Shown here: one piece after another, positions 57,587-64,000 of the stretch
How positions within the stretch are numbered: position 1 is the first letter of the stretch
Layout: each line of letters begins with the position of its first letter
Source: Stemphylium vesicarium
Taxonomy: Eukaryota; Ascomycota; Dothideomycetes; Pleosporales; Pleosporaceae
Assembly (NCBI GenBank): GCA_004380135.1
Contig: QXCR01000152.1
Coordinates: 1-64,000 of the forward strand
Reading direction: 5' to 3'
Length of the DNA stretch: 64,000 nt
The notes under the pieces: generated by a model
The model's database searches: none
Told to the model about the DNA's origin: nothing
Seen by the model: only the letters and a program-made list of their open reading frames with translations
Translations under genes and position numbers: made by a program

Positions 57587-60500
57587 CTATGCCGACGTTT
57601 CTAGGTGAAGTTCAAGCAATGCTCTCACTTCATCCTTCTCTCTTTTTTGAGTCTCCTTGTCCCTCCCTTCCCAGGACAATCGGTCTAGATCTTGTTGAGA
57701 GATAGCTGCCCCTGCAGCCTGCAGAGCACTACTAAATCGTTCGTTCTCTAACTTGAGACCTACCACCGCTCTAGCGTCGATCAGAATTTTAACACACTCT
57801 CTCCTGCCCAAGTAGGCCGCGACAGCTAACGCACTGCCGCAATTGCCACGCTGGAGTTGCATGTTGACATCTGCCTTGCCTTCCTGGACTAAGAGCTTGA
57901 CAACCTCAGTTTTTCCCATATAGGCTGCTGCAGCAAGGGCGCTGCCATAGTCCCCAGTCTGGAGTTGCATGTTGACATCTGCCTTGCCTTCCTGGACTAA
58001 GAGCTTGACAATCTCAGTCTCTCCCTCACAGGCTGCTGCAGCAAGGGCGCTGCCATAGTCCCCAGTCTCGAGTTGCATGTTGACATCTGCCTTGCCTTCC
58101 TGGACTAAGAGCTTGACAACCTCAGTTTTTCCTATATAGGCTGCTGCAGCAAGGGCGCTGCCATAGCCCCCAGTCTGGAGTTGCATGTTGACATCTGCCT
58201 TGCCTTCCTGGACTAAGAACTTGACAATCTCAGTCTCTCCCCAGCAGGCTGCTGTAGCAAGGGCGCTGCCATAGTCCCCAGTCTGGAGTTGCATGTTGAC
58301 ATCTGCCTTGCCTTCCTGGACTAAGAACTTGACAACCTCAGCTTTTCCCATATAGGCTGCTGCAGCAAGGGCGCTGCCATAGTCCCCAGTCTCGAGTTGC
58401 ATGTTGACATCTGCCTTGCCTTCCTGGACTAAGAGCTTGACAACCTCAGTTTTTCCACTATAGGCTGCTGCAGCAAGGGCGCTGCCATAGTCCCCAGTCT
58501 GGAGTTGCATGTTGACGTCTGCCTTGCCTTCCTGGACTAAGAACTTGACAACCTCAGTGTCTCCACTATAGGCTGCTGCAGCAAGGGCGCTGCCATAGTT
58601 CCCAGTCTCGAGTTGCATGTTGACATCTGCCTTGCCTTCCTGGACTAAGAGCTTGACAACCTCAGTTTTTCCACTATAGGCTGCTGCAGCAAGGGCGCTG
58701 CCATAGTCCCCAGTCTGGAGTTGCATGTTGACGTCTGCCTTGCCTTCCTGGACTAAGAGCTTGACAACCTCAGTGTCTCCACTATAGGCTGCTGCAGCAA
58801 GGGCGCTGCCATAGTCCCCAGTCTGGAGTTGCATATTGACGTCTGCCTTGCCTTCCTGGACTAAGAGCTTGACAACCTCAGCTTTTCCCCTATAGACTGC
58901 TGCAGCAAGGGCGCTGCCGTACTTCCCTCCCTGCACGTTCACTTCTGCTCTTGCATCTATCAACCGCTTCACTACCTGGTAGTGGCCATTTTCAGTTGCT
59001 AGTGAAAGCGCCGTGCTACCTTGGTAATCCTTTGCCAGGCCATCAGCGCCTTGTTTTAGGAGAAAGTTTACTGCTTTGTAGTGGCCTTTCTCAGCCGCAA
59101 ACAAAAGTGGCGTCTTGCTATTTATGTCATGTGCATCGAGCCGTACAGTTGGCCATTCAAGAAGAGCCTGGAAAGTATCTGCATCACAGCCAATCTCAAT
59201 AGCCCAAAAGACTGGTGTTCGATTTTCATCATCGGTGTCATCAATGAGTTTCTTTTTGACAGCCCACAGATCCTCTACTAGTTCTGGAGAATTTTGCTGA
59301 ATAGCCCATCGGAGAATCTTCGAAAGGTCTGCCGAGGTTGCCTTGCTAAGATCAACATCTTCGGTCAACGTCAAGCCGCGTGTTCTCGCTGGTTCTCTCT
59401 TCAAGTCTTCTAAGAGATCTTCCGGTTTGATGTCAAGAATTCTAGGACGCTGGTCGCCCTGCATGCTGCTTCGCTTTTTGAAATACTGCCAAACAGATTT
59501 GTAGTGATCCAGTATTTCCTTCACGTTCCCTGAGGATTTAGGTATGTCGCATGTCTTGTCCATTCCCTCGAAACCGCGTGCGCCAAAATCTTGCTCTGGC
59601 TGGTTCGGGGATCTGATAGCCGCTCGATAGAGCTCGCCTAGAGCCCCCGTCACTCTTATTTGGTATTGAGAAGGCCCCAGATGGAAGAGACCCTTGAGTA
59701 GACCCTCTCCTACTTGGAATCTACGATCCCGTCTCAGAGATTTGGCATAAGATAGCAGATCCTCCATCACGCTGTCAAGCTGGGGTAGTTTTGATCTTTG
59801 GAGGAGCGGCGGAACAATGCTCATCAACGCGTCTTGTCGCATTGCGATACCAGAAGCAACCACCTTATCAGTAATAGACTCCACGTGGGTATTCATTAGC
59901 CCCAGATATGGTCGTTCTTGAGATTTGTCGAGATGGTTCTTGGTGTCAAATTGATTTTGACGAGGCACCGCATCTGCTAGTGGTTCCATGTTGTCTGCAA
60001 TCCTGCTAAAAAAGATGGTGAAAATATCCTGAGCGATCATTTGTAATGGCGAACTCCTTGATTGGATAGCAAGAACTCCATTCCCAGGTCCCATACCAGA
60101 CTCATCTTCTTTCAAGTCCAGGAACTCGGGTGATGTCGTCATCGGTATGGAAGGACTGGTGGGATAGCACGACTCTCCAGACGGGCTTGTTACAAACCCG
60201 TCGGATCCAGAGGAGTTCGTTGATGTTGGAGAGAGAAGTTGAATTCTCTCGTTTGTCATGCCTGCTTGTGTAACCCAAAGCCGTATAGCTGACTTATACT
60301 CCGTCTTCTTGCTCTCTTCGGCGAACATGACCTTTCGTGTGAAAATTTGTCTATCTTTAGGTAACTGCTTCAGTGACCACCACCATAAGCCTAGAGCTGA
60401 TTCAAGCTGATATACGCTGATTTTCCATCGCCCGGCGGTTTGGTACATGAAGAAATGAATGGGAAAGATTGGGAGTTTTGTAGATGGGCCTGAGAGCTGA

Positions 60501-62433
60501 CAAGTCGTCGACCAGACAAGAGCATTTGCGTTTTTCCAATCTCCAGAGAGCTGTATACCGGCAGAGAAGATATAATCTGCCGAGTCTTGTAAAGCATGCT
60601 GGAGCTGTCTAGACATCTCCCGGATCTCAGTGTCCCATCCTTGGTCCGTTGGTGTAATAGGTTCGCCCGTCAGATAGGCAAGGCGGGATCGGAAGTGGAG
60701 AACCTTCGCAGCCTCATTGTCTATCTCGTTGAAACGCATCCAATCTGTCGCAGAATTTGCGCATTGCACCTCGGCATCGGACGATGTTGATTCACCATTG
60801 GAGTCTGATGTAGGACGAAAGCCCGCAATCTGGCGCCCAATCTGGTACATATGGAAAACTTCAGTATGATGACTATCAGGCTTCTTGAGAGGAGAGGGAC
60901 GGTCGATGATGTACCAGCGACGCTTCCGGTCGTCTATTTGATCGTCAGTCGTGGCCATCGCTCCAATTTCTATAGCTCGCTGCACTTACCATCAGTTCCG
61001 TCGCGAGGGGGCTCTAGGTGAAGGGCCTGCCAATCAAGTTCATGACCTTCAACGTTCCGGTGCAGACCTGCTAATCTGTTTTCCTCTTCCGGAAGACGTC
61101 TGCTGCGAAGCAGGGCGCGGATGATTGTCATACACAAGGTAGACGCCAATTGATATAAAGCAATGGATCCGTGCAGTCCACGGAGGCCGACGAACTGACA
61201 AACGAATCCGAGGAGAGAGGAGGTGATGGCGATCCAGAGAAGTATCAAAGGATGTTTGACAAAGTCAGGGTCGTTTCCAGACTTACGATCCACTCTCCAG
61301 GATGTTACGTATTTGTGCTTTTCCACCGAATAAGCAAAGGCGTTGAATAGTTGATCGCCAACCCGCTGGCCGCCCGGTTGCAACCAAACTATAACTGTTT
61401 TGGGGGTTGAAGGACCGTCACAGTCCGCTTTCGTAAACCTCCGTTCGCATGACTTCCGTTCAATCAACCAAGCACATAGAGTCATGCCGATAACAAGTAG
61501 TATGGTTCCGGAAACTGCTAGCCAGAAAGACCACAATTGTGGCGACTCTCCTTCCTCATACAGCGCCTTGTTGTAGAAGGTAGCCCAGGTCGCATATACA
61601 AAGAAGCTCAGCTGAAGTGATATCCCACAGACAGCGGTAATCCAATGAAGCCACTTTGGCACGGTCTGGATTCCGACGTTCAGAGACAGATTAGGGTATG
61701 GCGCGAACCTCTCCCAGATTTCCCTAGCTTCTAAGTCACTGCGATCAACATCTCCTCCTTCACGATCATATTCTGCGTCTGGCGAACCACCGGGCTTGGC
61801 TCCTGACAAGAGCTTTTTCTGGCCTTGCCCTCCTTCTCGGTCGGGTTTTGAGCCCCTCGAACCCCTAGTGTCGATTTCTTCCCAGTGAGTCGAATTTTGG
61901 CTTCCCCTAGTTTGCTCTTTCACGGTAGCCCATAATCTCTTTGGGAGTTCGATACCACAGGAAGGCGACTGGGATGCTTCGTCTCCACTCGTCCGCTCGA
62001 ACTTCGGATAGAATTCTCCACCCGTAGTGTAGAAGAATTCCAATATTTTTGGGCGGCCAAAGACCCGACATATTCCTCCGTTTGACCACAATTCACAAAC
62101 ATCCTCGCTGGTAGATGAGCAGAGTTCAGCTTCCGCTACGCCGTGTGCTTCCTGTGCTCTTCCGATGAACGACTTGAGCGGCGCCGTTCCGTACACTCGG
62201 ATCACAGAAACGATTGCGGTGAGGATGCCAAGTGGAGCAACCCCAAAGATAATGTTGTCTAGGAAGCCTGTAGACTCGCTTAGGAACTGCTTTGTGACTT
62301 GCTCGCCGAAGAGGGTGACAATCGGAGCAATGTCCGTTGCGAAATTGTTGGTGAATTCATTCCACTGTGCTACGTTCGAGTCGGCTGCGGCCAACGTGGC
62401 CAGAAAGAGGAGCGCAAAGATGTAGGGGATCAT
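57587..62433 (-). CDS. membrane protein with a highly repetitive ankyrin domain, two exons
   Basis: The coding sequence is complement(57587..60933, 60990..62433), 4791 nt, 1596 residues. The 56-bp intron has GTAAGT, a CTGAC branch and AAATAG, and joins the frames exactly. A signal peptide (MIPYIFALLFLATLAAADS) is followed by a conserved fungal region (NEFTNNFATDIAPIVTLFGE, then RVFGRPKILEFFY). Membrane segments lie at about 58-81, 262-287, 300-323, 394-415 and 422-441. Residues 482-1050 form a soluble middle region of unknown fold. Three ordinary ankyrin repeats (about 1050-1163) precede ten 36-residue repeats (1164-1523). The tail is RRECVKILIDARAVVG to ALLELHLETSA. Related large proteins are common in Pezizomycotina; their role is unknown, though a sensing role has often been suspected for repeat proteins of this style. 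The frame is intact and unmutated. Confidence 0.88.
57809..58888 (-). repeat. coding minisatellite: ten 108-bp ankyrin repeats
   Basis: Ten in-phase units read G-x-x-E-V-V-K-L-L-V-Q-E-G-K-A-D-V-N-M-Q, then L-x-T-G-x-Y-G-S-A-L-A-A-A-A-x-x. Differences cluster at unit positions 2-3 (KA, DT, KT, ET), 5 (V/I), 8 (L/F), 22 (Q/E), 25 (D/N/G) and 35-36 (YS, YM, CW, YI, CE, YL). The rest is almost invariant, including at silent sites. Confidence 0.95.
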
Positions 62434-63471
62434 TATGCCTTAAGTGGCAAAACTGTAGAGGTGAACAACGGGCTAGGATGCAACTCAGGTTCTGTGAGCT
62501 AGGATGGTGCAGGAATACTAGAGATAGCACACTCTGATTTCTGGCTGAAAAGCGTGCGGGAAACACTCGGCAGGGGAAACACGTGTTTAGCTGCGGGGCA
62601 GCTTAAGTACGGTAGGTAACGAACTGCAGCTGAGGGCATTGCGGCAGCGCGGCACACGCTGCAGCACGCGTCGCAGATCGTGCCCCCACCAGTCGTGCTC
62701 CACCAGGCAAGCCACGAGCCGAACGAGACGGCTAAATTAATTTAGATTGAATCGAAGTCTCGCACTTCTATGTTGCATAGAACTAGGCGCGGCTGCGCCT
62801 TCGACTGCGGGTGCTAACTACCCTCTCGAGAAGGATAAGTGGGCTATAAGCTCAGGCCCATGCCGCGCACCAACACCATGCAACACTCATACGAATTCAG
62901 ATAACGGGTGGGGGAGTCTCAAAATGACGTCTGAAACGCTTCAGAACACGAGCAGGTTCATCATACATTATCACAGGAGTATTGGCTCACAGATCAGGGC
63001 TGAATGGGTGAGAAAACGCGTGTTTTGATGAAGTTTGGCACATTTGGTGATGCACATGGGCCCGAGCTTATAGTTAGCCCACTTATTCTTCTACTCGAGA
63101 GCTACCCATCCGCGAATTCATTGTATCATTGCGACTCGTGTCATGCACTTCCTGATGCTTTCGATCTAGAGTTTTCGTTCACGCTCAACATGAATCTCAG
63201 GTCTGACTTGCAAGAGAATATGGTTCCAATACCGATACATGAGTATGCCAGCTAGTCTCATCTCCTGCCATGCCCGCTGTGTGAGACCTGCCCACCCTGT
63301 TCTTTGGGCGCTACCTAACTCACGATATGCTCCTCCAACGAGCTAAAGCGATATCTGGCCATTGTTTAGTATAAGTATATATCAGTTGCGATCGGTTGCG
63401 ATGTGCTCGAGAAGAACGAGGAAGTGCCGGGTAGGGTGAAGGATCAACGGCGGGCCTGTGAAGCTAGAGGA
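62434..63471. other. upstream region of the ankyrin gene, no gene recognised
   Basis: It contains the promoter and leader of the 62433 gene. Frames at 62747-63028 and 63004-63255 (plus) have no family resemblance. TATA-like AGTATATATCAG occurs at about 63374, too far away to serve the ankyrin gene. Confidence 0.4.
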
Positions 63472-63995
63472 CGGCGCGACGGTTTATCTCTACGGCATAC
63501 AAGCTTTCGCATTAGCTATAGTCGTGTATTGCACTGTGTCGCGAAGCTGCACCATGGCTGTGTTGGTGGCTGATTGCGGTTTCGATGCTGGGCTAACATG
63601 AGCTATAATTACACCAGGACCTTCCAACCTAGCCCTGCTCCCAATCCAAGCCAGCCTTCGGGTGTCCTGGAGCGCTTGGCAAAAGCGTCGCACGGCCACT
63701 CAGCCACACAGCCACAGGTCTAGCGTCAGCAGCGATAGATTACAGCTAATCTGCTTTAAGCTAAGTGTATGGGTCCTCCTTATCTGGCACTTCTAGCAGG
63801 CGGTCTTGCACTCAGCACAGACGCACGACAACCTCTCGAGCTCAAGCGCAGTGCTCGGGATAGGATGGTGGAATAACAAGCTGTACGTTGACGGACTTTC
63901 AATGAGATGCATGAGCTTTCGATGCATCCACTGCCAACCAAAGCGAGGCGGTCGCGCGACGCTTACACCAAATTGTCGTATTGCACGGTAAGTAG
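63472..63995 (+). repeat. inverted duplicate, copy B
   Basis: It aligns with the reverse complement of 55075-55601 with many substitutions and small gaps. The ORF of copy A is broken here: there is no initiating ATG and the frame drifts. The two copies flank the ankyrin gene and its solo LTR at a distance of about 8 kb. Confidence 0.6.
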
Positions 63996-64000
63996 AGCCT

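Noticed and set aside
57809..58888. CRISPR-like or non-coding tandem array
   Set aside because: The 108-bp units are in frame, encode ankyrin repeats and have no unique spacers.
60970..60992. Two separate genes, a membrane protein and an ankyrin protein
   Set aside because: A consensus 56-bp intron (60934-60989) joins the frames exactly, and the separate first frame would end in a short nonsense tail.

Overview
The window looks like a piece of a filamentous ascomycete genome (Pezizomycotina, perhaps a dothideomycete). Three things point there. The genes have short GT-AG introns (50-63 bp) with CTAAC/CTGAC-like branch sites. The protein families are fungal: a DUF6606/DUF3638/DUF3645 giant protein, a 3CxxC zinc protein, a Zn2Cys6 cluster, and ankyrin membrane proteins. 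Long tracts have almost no CpA/TpG but keep CpG, CpC and CpT, which is the signature of repeat-induced point mutation (RIP) in CpA context.

Layout. 1-1805 is a pogo/Fot1-type transposon on the minus strand, running off the left edge. 2161-11812 is one five-exon minus-strand gene for a 3140-residue DUF3638 protein. 12-16.5 kb holds one small intact gene (3CxxC zinc protein) among gene relics, including a RecQ-like helicase fragment. 16.5-19.1 kb has a hAT MITE, a RIP-damaged BTB/POZ gene, a C2H2 fragment and a solo LTR. 19583-23271 is a remarkable continuous frame joining a chromodomain, a Zn2Cys6 cluster and a maltose-acetyltransferase-like domain, broken only by five TAG/TAA codons.

23.5-52 kb is mostly nested transposons. 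A 10.3-kb hAT element (24864-35155) contains a Gypsy element (27153-34429), whose right LTR contains a MITE (33792-34168). Three smaller hAT-type elements follow (35.3-37.4 kb). A Copia element (39575-50367) is split inside its reverse transcriptase by a second Copia in the opposite orientation (43628-49041). Most insertions still have matching target duplications, so their order can be read directly. Between them lies one intact two-exon gene (38003-38859).

52-64 kb holds a membrane-protein gene whose 5' half is RIP-mutated and 3' half clean, a small hypothetical zinc-binding gene, MITEs, three solo LTRs (one nested in another) and an inverted duplication. It also has a two-exon gene for a 1596-residue membrane protein with ten nearly identical ankyrin repeats (57587-62433). 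A Gypsy solo LTR ends five bases beyond that gene's stop codon.

The intact genes do not form an obvious pathway or cluster. The main story is genome defence: RIP has destroyed most repeats but left sharply bounded clean islands. Beside this sit two unusual gene designs, the chromo/Zn2Cys6/acetyltransferase fusion and the ankyrin repeat receptor-like protein. All calls come from reading the sequence; no database search was run.
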